NCBI RefSeq assembly: GCF_019139675.1
Contig: NZ_CP077077.1
Coordinates: 3,658,001 to 3,722,000 of the forward strand
Source: Pseudomonas maumuensis
GTDB taxonomy: Bacteria; Pseudomonadota; Gammaproteobacteria; Pseudomonadales; Pseudomonadaceae
Direction of reading: 5' to 3'
DNA: 64,000 nucleotides
The first letter of the stretch is position 1. Each line of letters begins with the position of its first letter. The position numbers and the translations under genes were made by a program. A model generated the notes under the pieces. The model was given only the letters and a program-made list of their open reading frames with translations, was not told the DNA's origin and made no database searches. This document shows, one piece after another, positions 36,932 to 44,610 of the stretch.

Positions 36932-38377
36932 TCAGCGATCTCCCGGCGGGGTCGCCGAACCACTGAGCACGCCACTGGCACCGTCGAACGCTCGCGCCAG
37001 GCTGATGCCATGGGGTCCGAGGTTCAATGCCTGCAAGGCCGGGTCGTGGTCGCTGTCGCGCACCTTGATGACCGACAGGGCGCGGTGCAGCTGCGCCTCG
37101 AGCTCGGCGAAACGCATCAGTATCAGGTTGTCGACGATGCTCGACAGATCGGGGGCCGGCGCAGTGATCTCCGCGCCGAAGATGTCGCGCATCTCCCAGG
37201 TGAGCAGCACCGTTACGCCACGGGCACGCAACTCGCCGGTCAGTGCGCGGAAGAAAGCGTTCAGGCGGGCAGGCTCCAGCGCCAGGCGCCCGAACGCCCC
37301 TAGGCTGTCGATCACCACACGCCTGGCGCCCAGCGCCTCGACTTGCGCCAACAGCCGCGCACCGAGTTGATCGAGCAGGCCTTCGGTGGTCGGTTGCCAG
37401 CTCAATTGCACGGCGCCCTCACGCTCCAGCGCCTGCAGGTCGAACCCCAGCGCGCAAGCCTTCAACCGCAAGCGCTCGGGCATCTCGTAGAAGCCGAAAT
37501 GCAGGCCCGGCTCAGCCTTCGTCGAAGCAGCCAGGAAGGCGATGCCCAGGGCTGTCTTGCCCACGCCCGACGGCCCCATCAACAGGCTAACCGAAGCCTC
37601 GGCCAACCCGCCGCCGAGCATGGCATCCAGGTCGGCAACCCCCGTGGCGACCCGGCTCAAGGTTTGCGCCCCTGCCTGGCTGGGACGACTGAAAAGCGAC
37701 TCCAGCCGTGGGTAGACCTGCAACCCCGCCTCCGTGATCAGGCACTCGTGGCGCCCAGACAACGCGCCGCTGCCACGCGTCTTGCGCAGCTGGACATGGC
37801 GCACTGCAGTGCTGCCGACCAGGTGCTCGCCCAATTCGATCACGCCATCGACCATGGTGTGCTCGGGGCTACCCTCATCCAGCCGCGCACTGGTCAGCAG
37901 CAGTACCGTGCAACCGGCGAACGCCGCATGCCCGTGCAGCTCGGAGACGAACTTCTTGGTATCCAGGCTGGTTTCCGCCCTTGAGCGAGCGTTCAGCAGC
38001 CCGTCGACGATCAACAAGGTGGCCTGTTGTCGGGCTATTTCCTGACGCAACAACCGGACCACCGCGTCCAGGCCGTCCTGCTCCAAGGTGTCGAACGCGC
38101 TGACGAATTGAATGGTGTCGCCGACCACCGTCGGGTCGAAGAAGCTCAAGGTCGACAGGTACTGGAACAACCGCTCATGGGACTCGCTGAGCAAGGTTGC
38201 CACCAGGACCCGCCCGCCCTCGCGCACATGATTGCAGGCCAACTGGTTGGCCAGAATGGTCTTGCCCGAGCCGGGATGCCCCTGAACGATGTATGAGGCG
38301 CCGACCACCAACCCCCCTTTGAGTAGCGCATCAAGCCCCTCGATGCCCGTGGCCAGTCGCTTCAATTGCTCTACCAT
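36932..38377 (-). CDS. KaiC-like double RecA-domain ATPase
   Basis: The 481-residue protein has two RecA/KaiC domains: Walker A GHPGSGKT (33-40) with Walker B LLIVDG near 123-126, and Walker A GPSGVGKT (268-275) with VVIDSLG. It carries the KaiC N-terminal LATGIEGLDALLKGG and the repeated VATGVADLDAMLGGG, which mark both domains. Catalytic glutamates differ from the canonical FEE: SESHERL in the first, YEMPERL in the second. Outside cyanobacteria KaiC-like ATPases act in stress signalling. It sits between a PAS histidine kinase and a REC protein (6 bp and 4 bp gaps). Confidence 0.9.
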   Translation of the reverse strand: MVEQLKRLATGIEGLDALLKGGLVVGASYIVQGHPGSGKTILANQLACNHVREGGRVLVATLLSESHERLFQYLSTLSFFDPTVVGDTIQFVSAFDTLEQDGLDAVVRLLRQEIARQQATLLIVDGLLNARSRAETSLDTKKFVSELHGHAAFAGCTVLLLTSARLDEGSPEHTMVDGVIELGEHLVGSTAVRHVQLRKTRGSGALSGRHECLITEAGLQVYPRLESLFSRPSQAGAQTLSRVATGVADLDAMLGGGLAEASVSLLMGPSGVGKTALGIAFLAASTKAEPGLHFGFYEMPERLRLKACALGFDLQALEREGAVQLSWQPTTEGLLDQLGARLLAQVEALGARRVVIDSLGAFGRLALEPARLNAFFRALTGELRARGVTVLLTWEMRDIFGAEITAPAPDLSSIVDNLILMRFAELEAQLHRALSVIKVRDSDHDPALQALNLGPHGISLARAFDGASGVLSGSATPPGDR

Positions 38378-38383
38378 GGCTGC

Positions 38384-39544
38384 TCATTCCTCGCCCGAAG
38401 GCATATGAGAACCCGCCTGAGCAGGCAGGTACAGGCTCATGCAGGTGCCTTCCCCGAGCCGGCTGGACACCTCGATCGCGCCATTGCTCTGCCGGACGAA
38501 ACCATAGGCCTGGCTCAGGCCAAGGCCGGTGCCCTTGCCAAAAGCCTTGGTCGTGAAGAACGGCTCGAAGATGCGCGGCAGCACTTGCGGGTCGATGCCC
38601 TGCCCGTCATCACGCACATCGAAGCGCACGAAGTGCCCGTGCAACCCCTCGACCTCGCCGGTCAACTGGACGCTTTCGACTACCAGGCGGATTTGCCCGG
38701 TGGCCGCGATGGCGTCACGGGCATTGAACACGAGGTTGAGCAGGACCATCTGCAACTGCCCGGCATCGACCTCGATCGGCGGCAGATCGGGTTCCACCTC
38801 GGGTAGCAGTTCGATCTCGCGGGGCAATGCGTGCTCGGCCAAAGCGCAAATGATATCGATCGCCTGGGCTGGCGTGATGCGGGTGATGCTCAGTTGCCGA
38901 TGCCGGGCAAAACTGAGCAGTTGCTGGGTCAGTTGGGTGCCACGCTGGCCGGCATCGAGGATATGCTCGAGCAAGCGCCTGACACGTGCCGCATCCTGGC
39001 TGGCGCTGGCCAACCGGGCAGAGCTGAGGATGATGGTCAACAGGTTGTTGAAGTCATGGGCCAGGCCCCCGGTGAGCTGCCCAAGGGCCTCGAGCTTTTG
39101 CGCCTGGAACAGTTGCGCACGCATGGCATCGAGCTGCAGGGCCGACTCGCGGCGGTCGGTGATGTCGCGGGTGACCTTGGCCAAGCCAATGATTTCGCCC
39201 TGGGCGTCACGGATCACATCCAGCGCCGCCAGCGCCCAGAACTGCGTGCCATCCTTGCGCACACGCCAGCCTTCATCCTGCGCCTTGCCCTCCTCCATGG
39301 CTTGACGCAACAGACGCTGAGGGCGGCCATCGGCGCAGTCCTGGGCAGTGAAGAACAGCGAGAAATGCCGGCCTATCACTTCGTCGGCCCGATAGCCCTT
39401 GATCCGTTGCGCACCCGCGTTCCAAGACACCACATGCCCGGTCGGGTCGAGCATATAGATGGCGTAGTCCACCACTGCCTGGACCAACTGCTCGTAGCGT
39501 GCCTCGGGCATCACCGAATGGGGGGGGCGGTCTGTCGAAACCAT
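38384..39544 (-). CDS. PAS-domain sensor histidine kinase
   Basis: The 386-residue cytosolic kinase has a PAS domain (about 15-130: AIYMLDPTGHVVSWNAGAQRIKGY ... LAKVTRDITDRRE). The H-box is LTGGLAHDFNNLLT with His163, followed by N-box VLLNLVFNARDAI, and G boxes DDGQGI, FEPFFTTK and GTGLGLS. No transmembrane segment and no REC domain. It heads the KaiC-REC operon and is the probable phospho-donor. GGAG 6 bp before the ATG at 39544 fixes the start; an upstream ATG (MSFRG) is possible. Confidence 0.9.
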   Translation of the reverse strand: MVSTDRPPHSVMPEARYEQLVQAVVDYAIYMLDPTGHVVSWNAGAQRIKGYRADEVIGRHFSLFFTAQDCADGRPQRLLRQAMEEGKAQDEGWRVRKDGTQFWALAALDVIRDAQGEIIGLAKVTRDITDRRESALQLDAMRAQLFQAQKLEALGQLTGGLAHDFNNLLTIILSSARLASASQDAARVRRLLEHILDAGQRGTQLTQQLLSFARHRQLSITRITPAQAIDIICALAEHALPREIELLPEVEPDLPPIEVDAGQLQMVLLNLVFNARDAIAATGQIRLVVESVQLTGEVEGLHGHFVRFDVRDDGQGIDPQVLPRIFEPFFTTKAFGKGTGLGLSQAYGFVRQSNGAIEVSSRLGEGTCMSLYLPAQAGSHMPSGEE

Positions 39545-39624
39545 GCGCGCTCCACAAGCACCGCGAAAGGACATATTGAGCGTAGTCAAAAGTCCAGCCT
39601 GCACCGAACCTTATACGACGATCG

Positions 39625-39909
39625 TCAGCGCTGGCGCTCCACCACGGTCGGCACCAGCCGACGCGGCATCGCCACCTTGAGCAGCCACGCCGCCACCAGC
39701 AGGATCAGCACCCCGCCCGCAAGCGCCAGGTAACGTTGAGGTTCAGGGTGCTCACCGTCGAGCCCCAGCATCAACAAGTAACCGCCCAGGCTGATGAAGC
39801 CCACGTACAGAAAAGCTGCCAGCAGGCAGACAAGCAGGAGCAATAGACGCCAGAACAACTTCGGGCGGACACGCCGCGTTGCGTCCGGGCCAGGGAAAAG
39901 CGATGACAT
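39625..39909 (-). CDS. Two-helix small membrane protein (94 aa)
   Basis: ATG at 39909 gives 94 residues with a polar start, two membrane helices (LFWRLLLLLVCLLAAFLYVGFISLGGYLLM and YLALAGGVLILLVAAWLLKVAM) and a basic tail. No family recognised. It stands alone between the kinase operon and a divergent 70-aa gene. Confidence 0.65.
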   Translation of the reverse strand: MSSLFPGPDATRRVRPKLFWRLLLLLVCLLAAFLYVGFISLGGYLLMLGLDGEHPEPQRYLALAGGVLILLVAAWLLKVAMPRRLVPTVVERQR

Positions 39910-40010
39910 GGCGACAGGCCTGGTTGGATCCAATGCGCGACAGTGGCGCAATGGCAGCACCCTGTCAATTGAACTATAGTGCTCGCGCCCAGGATTCCAC
40001 AGGAAGCGCC

Positions 40011-40223
40011 ATGACCTCCAACCTTCGTATGCAAGGGCTGCAGGACGACCTGATGCGCAGCGCCAACGAACTCGATGAACTGAGCCAGGCACTGGACGGC
40101 CATGTCCGGTTCCTGCGCCATTCGATCCACCAGGCCGATGCGCACATCATGGGCGAGCACGTCGATGATCTGCGCCACAGTGCCAGCGAGATGCGCGACA
40201 TCGCCCGCACCATCGAGCCCTGA
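40011..40223 (+). CDS. Small hypothetical protein (70 aa)
   Basis: ATG 40011 to TGA 40223 encodes 70 residues, mainly alpha-helical and amphipathic (LQDDLMRSANELDELSQALDGHVRFLRHSIHQADAHIM ...), which suggests a coiled coil. An AGGAAG is 5-10 bp upstream. No family recognised. It is followed by tRNA-Leu. Confidence 0.65.
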   Translation: MTSNLRMQGLQDDLMRSANELDELSQALDGHVRFLRHSIHQADAHIMGEHVDDLRHSASEMRDIARTIEP

Positions 40224-40314
40224 ACCCTAGGCTGGTTGACGCTTCTATAACAATGGGTTATAAAGCGCGCCTGATTGCCCGAGCCTTCTTAGTCATGAAG
40301 TGATCAGCAATCGT

Positions 40315-40399
40315 GCGAGTGTGGTGGAATTGGTATACACAGCAGACTTAAAATCTGTCGGCGTGAGCCTTGCGGGTTCGAGTCCCGCCACTCGCACCA
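40315..40399 (+). tRNA. tRNA-Leu (UAA)
   Basis: The 85-nt sequence folds with acceptor stem GCGAGTG/CACTCGC, discriminator A and an encoded CCA. The anticodon loop CTTAAAA gives anticodon UAA. A long variable arm (GGCGTGAGCCTT) is typical of a class II leucine tRNA; the T arm GCGGGTTCGAGTCCCGC is canonical. Confidence 0.97.
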
Positions 40400-40412
40400 T
40401 CTTCTGTCGATG

Positions 40413-40437
40413 AAGGCGCCCTTGCGGCGCCTTTTTC
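40413..40437 (+). terminator. Terminator after tRNA-Leu
   Basis: AAGGCGCC - CTTGC - GGCGCCTT followed by TTTC is a compact Rho-independent terminator 14 bp after the tRNA. Confidence 0.85.
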
Positions 40438-40504
40438 ATGCACGCCGGAAATCCGCCGCGCAGCTGCTAGAGTGGAACCTGTCACTGTCCACTGGAGCGC
40501 CGCC

Positions 40505-40918
40505 ATGCGCTATAGCCTGCTCGACGGTCAACGCGACGTCATTCTGCTGCTCGCCCGCATCCTGCTGATGATCCTGTTCGTGCTCTCCGGCTGGAGCAAG
40601 CTGACCGGATTCGAAGGCACGGTCGGCTACATGACCTCCCTGGGCGCCCCCGCCCCGCTACTGGCTGCGGCAGTCGCGGTGATCATGGAACTGCTGGTCG
40701 GCATCCTGTTGATCCTGGGCTTCTACACCCGCCCTCTGGCCTTGCTGTTCGCCCTGTTCGTGCTCGGCACCGCGCTGCTCGGGCATCCGTTCTGGAACAT
40801 GGTCGAACCCGAGCGCAGCGCCAACATGACTCAGTTCCTGAAGAACCTCGCCATCGTCGGCGGCTTGCTGCTGCTGGCCCTCAGCGGTGCCGGGCGCTTC
40901 TCCCTCGACCGCCGCTGA
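40505..40918 (+). CDS. DoxX-family membrane protein
   Basis: The 137-residue protein has four hydrophobic helices and the DoxX signature (LLLARILLMILFVLSGWSKLTGFEGTVGYMTSLGAPAPLLAAAVAVIMELL, then FYTRPLALLFALFVLGTALLGHPFWNM). DoxX proteins are linked to redox and sulfur/thiol stress functions in the inner membrane. The start at 40505 follows GGAGCG. Confidence 0.88.
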   Translation: MRYSLLDGQRDVILLLARILLMILFVLSGWSKLTGFEGTVGYMTSLGAPAPLLAAAVAVIMELLVGILLILGFYTRPLALLFALFVLGTALLGHPFWNMVEPERSANMTQFLKNLAIVGGLLLLALSGAGRFSLDRR

Positions 40919-40933
40919 ACGATCCCGACAACC

Positions 40934-41122
40934 TCAATCGTCGCAGTCGTCATGCCAGGCCGGATGGTCCTCATCGTCATCGAAGTCGTCGAGCGATTCC
41001 TCATCTTCCTCGACTTCGTCAAGGGCCCCGTAGGCATCCGCCTCGGGATCGTAGCCCTCTTGGAATTCGGGGTCGAGCAGATGGTCGTGCTCAGGTTCGG
41101 GAAGATCGTCTTCGTCGTGCAT
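40934..41122 (-). CDS. Highly acidic small protein (62 aa)
   Basis: ATG at 41122 (GGAG upstream) gives 62 residues of which about half are Asp or Glu (DEVEEDEESLDDFDDDED, ending WHDDCDD), with several His. It is probably disordered and metal- or protein-binding. No family recognised. It is convergent with doxX, 15 bp apart. An in-frame start at 41170 is possible but has no ribosome binding site. Confidence 0.6.
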   Translation of the reverse strand: MHDEDDLPEPEHDHLLDPEFQEGYDPEADAYGALDEVEEDEESLDDFDDDEDHPAWHDDCDD

Positions 41123-41250
41123 CACAGGCTCCGGTAACAACGGCAGGCCTGTATAGGCGCATCGACGCATGGGGTCAATCCTTCAGCCGCTTAACCCCGG
41201 CTTAACCGACAACGCGCACAGTACAGGCTCTCCCTTCAAAAACGCTCTTT

Positions 41251-41277
41251 GCCCGCCTCCCTGGCGGGCTTTTTTTT
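41251..41277 (+). terminator. Terminator-like hairpin with T-tract
   Basis: GCCCGCC - TCCCT - GGCGGGC followed by eight T. It reads on the plus strand upstream of the PL7 gene; no plus-strand gene directly precedes it, so it may end a leader or a distant transcript. Confidence 0.8.
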
Positions 41278-41364
41278 GCCTGGACCTCCTTCGCCCAGTG
41301 AACCGCATGCCCTTTCAGGGCTCGCATGCGGTGCAGGATCTCTATCATCAAGGAGGTAACCACC

Positions 41365-42039
41365 ATGACCGTGAACATCGACAACCTGATCATCACCACC
41401 CCGGTTGCGAAGTCGTCCAGCAACCCAGTGGCGCTGGAGTTGACCGGCGCCCAGGCCCTCGCCACCCTACCCCAGGTGGTCAGCCGCCTGGACACTGGCG
41501 CCGTGCGCATGAACGCGCCGACCAAAGGGGCGGCGAGCAAGAGTACCCACCGCACCCGCTGCGAGTGGAAGGAAGCGGTCTACTGGGCGTTGTCCAGCGC
41601 CGGCAGACATCTCAATCAGCAACGCATGGTGCTGGAGCGCGTCAACTCGGCACAGAAGGTGGTGGTCGCGCAAATGCATGTGAAAGATGACGACAGCCCG
41701 GCGATCAAGGTGTTCTGGAACAAAGGGAAGATCACCCTCGGTTTTCGCCAGGACTTCAACCAGGTGACGCCAACCAGCAGCACCATACTGGCCAATGTTC
41801 CCCTGGGCGTGCCTTTCGACATCACCATCGAGGTCACTGCGACGGGCGCCGCGACGGTGTCGGCCGCCTGCGCCGGCCGCACCGGCAACAGCGGGGTACT
41901 GAAAATGGCTGCGAGCTGGAATGGTCGTACGTTCAACTTCCACGGCGGTGTCTACAACCAGGTGGACTTCAGTGACAGCACGCCCCCCGAGGATGCTTCA
42001 ACCTGTGTGATCAGCCAGCTCGATTTACTTCACCGCTAG
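41365..42039 (+). CDS. Polysaccharide lyase family 7 (alginate lyase) protein, no signal peptide
   Basis: The 224-residue jelly-roll protein starts at an ATG preceded by AAGGAGGT. It matches the small PL7 alginate lyases such as P. aeruginosa PA1167 (about 223 aa). The three active-site motifs are recognisable: RCEWK at 65-69 for R(S/T)EL R, AQMH at 102-105 for QIH, and FHGGVYNQ at 192-199 for YFKAGxYxQ. Arg65, Gln103, His105 and Tyr197 are retained, though the first motif is diverged. Like PA1167 it lacks a signal peptide. It cleaves alginate-like uronates by beta-elimination if active. Confidence 0.8.
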   Translation: MTVNIDNLIITTPVAKSSSNPVALELTGAQALATLPQVVSRLDTGAVRMNAPTKGAASKSTHRTRCEWKEAVYWALSSAGRHLNQQRMVLERVNSAQKVVVAQMHVKDDDSPAIKVFWNKGKITLGFRQDFNQVTPTSSTILANVPLGVPFDITIEVTATGAATVSAACAGRTGNSGVLKMAASWNGRTFNFHGGVYNQVDFSDSTPPEDASTCVISQLDLLHR

Positions 42040-42155
42040 GCCGAATCATTCATCCGAATGCAACAAATCAAGGCATAGTGCCATCACATCAGGTAGGATT
42101 TCGCCGCCTTGCCTTGGACTGCGAGGTAAATCACTGAAACACCTAGGAATCCGTA

Positions 42156-42587
42156 ATGCAATTTGCTCGTCCCCTGATCGCCGCCACCTTTATCGCCTTA
42201 ACCACCGGGTGCGCTAGTGGCCTGAATTCCGTGCAGGAACAGGAACTTGGCTACTACCGTGCACAGAACCTCGAAGTAAGGGAAAAAAGCCCTGGGGCCG
42301 CGGCGGCCCTCGGCCTGCTGCCCGGTGGCGGTTCTTTCTATGGTCGCGCCTACGGTTACGGCGTCACCAACCTGCTGCTGTGGCCCTTCTCGATCTTCTG
42401 GGATCCGGTCAGTGGTTACAACGCCGCCGAGTCGATCAACTACCAGGCCACCCGTGGCCATGTCTCGCGCATGAAAAAAAGCCAGATGGATGCGCTCGAC
42501 AACAAATTGATCTCGGAAGAAATCGATCCCAAGCAGTATGCGATGGAGAAGCGCAAGATCGATGAAAAGTTTAGTAACGGTTACTAA
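42156..42587 (+). CDS. Lipoprotein (143 aa)
   Basis: The 143-residue protein has a lipoprotein signal (LIAATFIALTTGC, lipobox LTTGC). The mature part has a Gly-rich membrane-like stretch (GAAAALGLLPGGGSFYGRAYGYGVTNLLLWPFSIFWDP) and a charged C-terminal helix (KKSQMDALDNKLISEEIDPKQYAMEKRKIDEKF) ending in an SHOCT-like pattern. Envelope-located; function unknown. Two terminators follow. Confidence 0.78.
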   Translation: MQFARPLIAATFIALTTGCASGLNSVQEQELGYYRAQNLEVREKSPGAAAALGLLPGGGSFYGRAYGYGVTNLLLWPFSIFWDPVSGYNAAESINYQATRGHVSRMKKSQMDALDNKLISEEIDPKQYAMEKRKIDEKFSNGY

Positions 42588-42664
42588 AACCCTACCTGCT
42601 GTGGCCTTCACGAAATTCTGACATTCATGTAGGCAGACTGGCATGGCTTCGATACGTTCTGTTC

Positions 42665-42693
42665 AACCCGCCTATTTGGCGGGTTTTCTTTTT
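42665..42693 (+). terminator. Terminator downstream of the lipoprotein gene
   Basis: AACCCGCC - TATTT - GGCGGGTT followed by TTCTTTTT. A second stem (GGCCCGC / GCGGGCC, 42780-42801, then TTTTCTTT) follows 90 bp later, just before the convergent CigR-like gene. Confidence 0.88.
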
Positions 42694-42779
42694 GCCACCC
42701 CGATCACCAAAAAGCAGCGGCAATTGACAACATTTTCACGTCGGCCCTGCCAAGCTAGTGACTCATCCGTGAAACACTT

Positions 42780-42809
42780 GGCCCGCCCTCCCCAGCGGGC
42801 CTTTTCTTT
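42780..42809. terminator. Second hairpin between lipoprotein and CigR-like gene
   Basis: GGCCCGC - 8 bases - GCGGGCC with a following T-rich tract on the plus strand. It separates convergent genes. Confidence 0.7.
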
Positions 42810-42819
42810 GCCCGCGGCG

Positions 42820-43257
42820 CTAGTCGAAGGCGCCGCTGAGCACCTCGTAAATCACCCCCGTGGCAACCGCCACCAGAATCAGGTCGACACCCGCCTGCAT
42901 CCATTCATAACCGTCATAACTCGGCAGTTGGCCCAACAACCGGCCATCAAGCTGCTTGGCAATGCCGGGCGGCAGCGCCTTACCGCGCGCCAGGTTTTTC
43001 TGGATGCCTGGAGGCAGCGCCGGCCCTGGACGCCAGTAGTCACGGTGCCCACCCAGGATGCCCAGCACATCGCCCTGGTCGATCACGGGACCGCCATGCC
43101 CGCCATCGAGCTTGCCCACCCCTGGGTCGCCATGCTTCTGCTGGGCTTGCCCCTTGCCGTGCCCCTTGCCATTACCCGGGTCGGCAGAAGACACGCAAGG
43201 CCCCATCACCAATGCCATGGATGTCAGTGCGGCAATCACAGTACGGCGCTTGCTCAT
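42820..43257 (-). CDS. CigR-like (anti-virulence regulator CigR family) protein
   Basis: The 145-residue protein has a signal-like hydrophobic start (VIAALTSMALVMGPCVSSA), a Gly/His/Lys-rich low-complexity region (GNGKGHGKGQAQQKHGDPG), then the family repeat PPGIQKNLARGKALPPGIAKQL, and a C-terminal membrane helix (VDLILVAVATGVIYEVL). This is the CigR/RcnB-like layout. The Salmonella homologue is a membrane repressor of a virulence effector, but the role here is unknown. An IS481 element begins 73 bp upstream of the start, and could have displaced its promoter. Confidence 0.75.
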   Translation of the reverse strand: MSKRRTVIAALTSMALVMGPCVSSADPGNGKGHGKGQAQQKHGDPGVGKLDGGHGGPVIDQGDVLGILGGHRDYWRPGPALPPGIQKNLARGKALPPGIAKQLDGRLLGQLPSYDGYEWMQAGVDLILVAVATGVIYEVLSGAFD

Positions 43258-43323
43258 CGCTACTTGCCTTTACAGATTAGGGTCTGTGCAATCCTAGCCC
43301 AGTACAACGCCATGGGACTTCGC

Positions 43324-43329
43324 CACGGG
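43324..43329. repeat. IS481 target-site duplication, left copy
   Basis: CACGGG directly precedes the left end of the element; the identical CACGGG follows the right end at 44591-44596. Confidence 0.9.
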
Positions 43330-44590
43330 TGTATGGACCGGACACATGGTGGACACGTGTGCGGAGACATGGTTGACACTTTTCGGCAAGCAATCTGCCG
43401 GGAATACGACCATGCCTTGGAACGCGAGAGATGCCATGAGCTTAAGAGAAGAGTTCGTTAGCCTGGCCAATCACCCGGGCGCCAATATGAGGGAGCTATG
43501 CCGCCGGTTCGGCATTAGCCCTCAGACGGGTTACAAATGGCTCAATCGATTTCGACAGGAGGGCTTGCTCGGCTTGAAGGAGCGCTCTCGAAAGCCAGCC
43601 GTCAGCCCTCGCAAGACTCAGCCTGGGCTAGAAGAGGAAGTGATTGCCATCCGTAAGGAGCACTCCACGTGGGGTGGCCGAAAGATCAGTCACCTGCTTG
43701 ATCAGCGCATCTGTGCCAGTACCGTAACCAATGTCCTGCATCGGCATGGATTGATCACCGCGGAGGCCTCCGAGGCGGCTAAACCATGGACACGCTTTGA
43801 GCGCGAAGCCCCGAATGATCTGTGGCAGATCGATTTTAAAGGTTTCTTCCAAACGGCTCAGGGACCTTGTTATCCGCTGACGCTGATTGATGACCACTCA
43901 CGCTTTAACCTTGTGATACAGGCCTGCACACATCAGCGCACAGGGTTGGTCATGGAGCACCTGACCGATCTGTTCAGCCGGTATGGACTGCCCGTGCAGA
44001 TCAACGCGGATAATGGCTCGCCCTGGGGGGCGCCAAGAAATCCCGGAGAACTCACACCGCTAGGTATCTGGCTGGTTCGTCTGGGAATTCGACTGACTTT
44101 CAGCAGGCCAGGCCACCCACAAACCAATGGCAAGGATGAGCGATTCCACCGGACGCTCAAGGCCGAGGTACTAACCGGGCGCAGTTTTCGGGATCTGCGA
44201 GAAGCGCAAGAAGCTTTCGACCTCTGGCGGGGCATTTACAACTACAAGCGTCCTCATCAGCAGTTGGGCTACAAAGTACCGGCAGATCGCTACCAGATGA
44301 GCAGGCGGGCTTTCCCAAGCCGTCTACCGCCCGTTGAATACGGTCCCGATGATATTTTGGTGAAACCCTACAGCAGTCAGTTCCGCTTCAAGAAACGCTC
44401 ATTTCGGATAGCCAAGGCGCTAGCAGGCTATGTGTTGGCGCTCCGCCGCAGCGATCAAGGGCCTGACCATTTTGATGTTTACTTCTGCCAGCACAAGCTG
44501 CGAACCATCGACTTCAACAACCCCGACGGTAAGCGATAATGTGTCCACCATGTCCCCGCACATGTGTCAGCGATGTCTCAAGTCCATACA
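43330..44590 (+). mobile_element. Complete IS481-family insertion sequence (1261 bp)
   Basis: The element is bounded by 50-bp terminal inverted repeats (43330-43379 and 44541-44590; 41 of 50 positions match) beginning TGTATGGAC, and by a perfect 6-bp direct repeat CACGGG on both sides. It contains one transposase gene. Each TIR holds two internal copies of a GACATGGTxGACAC-type block, likely transposase-binding sites. The intact ends and the target duplication argue that the insertion is recent. Joining the flanks at one CACGGG restores a plain intergenic region; no gene is interrupted. Confidence 0.93.
43412..44539 (+). CDS. IS481-family transposase
   Basis: The 375-residue DDE transposase has an N-terminal helix-turn-helix (MRELCRRFGISPQTGYKWLNRFRQEGLLGLKERSRKP) and an rve integrase core. 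The catalytic residues are Asp in LWQIDFKGFF, Asp in INADNGSPWG, and Glu in GKDERFHRTLKAE. The reading frame is intact, so the element is probably functional. The ATG at 43412 is preferred over 43346, which would lie inside the left inverted repeat. The stop is adjacent to the right inverted repeat. Confidence 0.93.
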   Translation: MPWNARDAMSLREEFVSLANHPGANMRELCRRFGISPQTGYKWLNRFRQEGLLGLKERSRKPAVSPRKTQPGLEEEVIAIRKEHSTWGGRKISHLLDQRICASTVTNVLHRHGLITAEASEAAKPWTRFEREAPNDLWQIDFKGFFQTAQGPCYPLTLIDDHSRFNLVIQACTHQRTGLVMEHLTDLFSRYGLPVQINADNGSPWGAPRNPGELTPLGIWLVRLGIRLTFSRPGHPQTNGKDERFHRTLKAEVLTGRSFRDLREAQEAFDLWRGIYNYKRPHQQLGYKVPADRYQMSRRAFPSRLPPVEYGPDDILVKPYSSQFRFKKRSFRIAKALAGYVLALRRSDQGPDHFDVYFCQHKLRTIDFNNPDGKR

Positions 44591-44596
44591 CACGGG
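44591..44596. repeat. IS481 target-site duplication, right copy
   Basis: CACGGG, identical to 43324-43329. Confidence 0.9.
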
Positions 44597-44610
44597 CAAA
44601 AGCGCCCAGA

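Noticed and set aside
43346..43411. Upstream start (MVDTCAETW) for the IS481 transposase
   Set aside because: It would begin inside the left terminal inverted repeat; the ATG at 43412 gives the normal family N-terminus.
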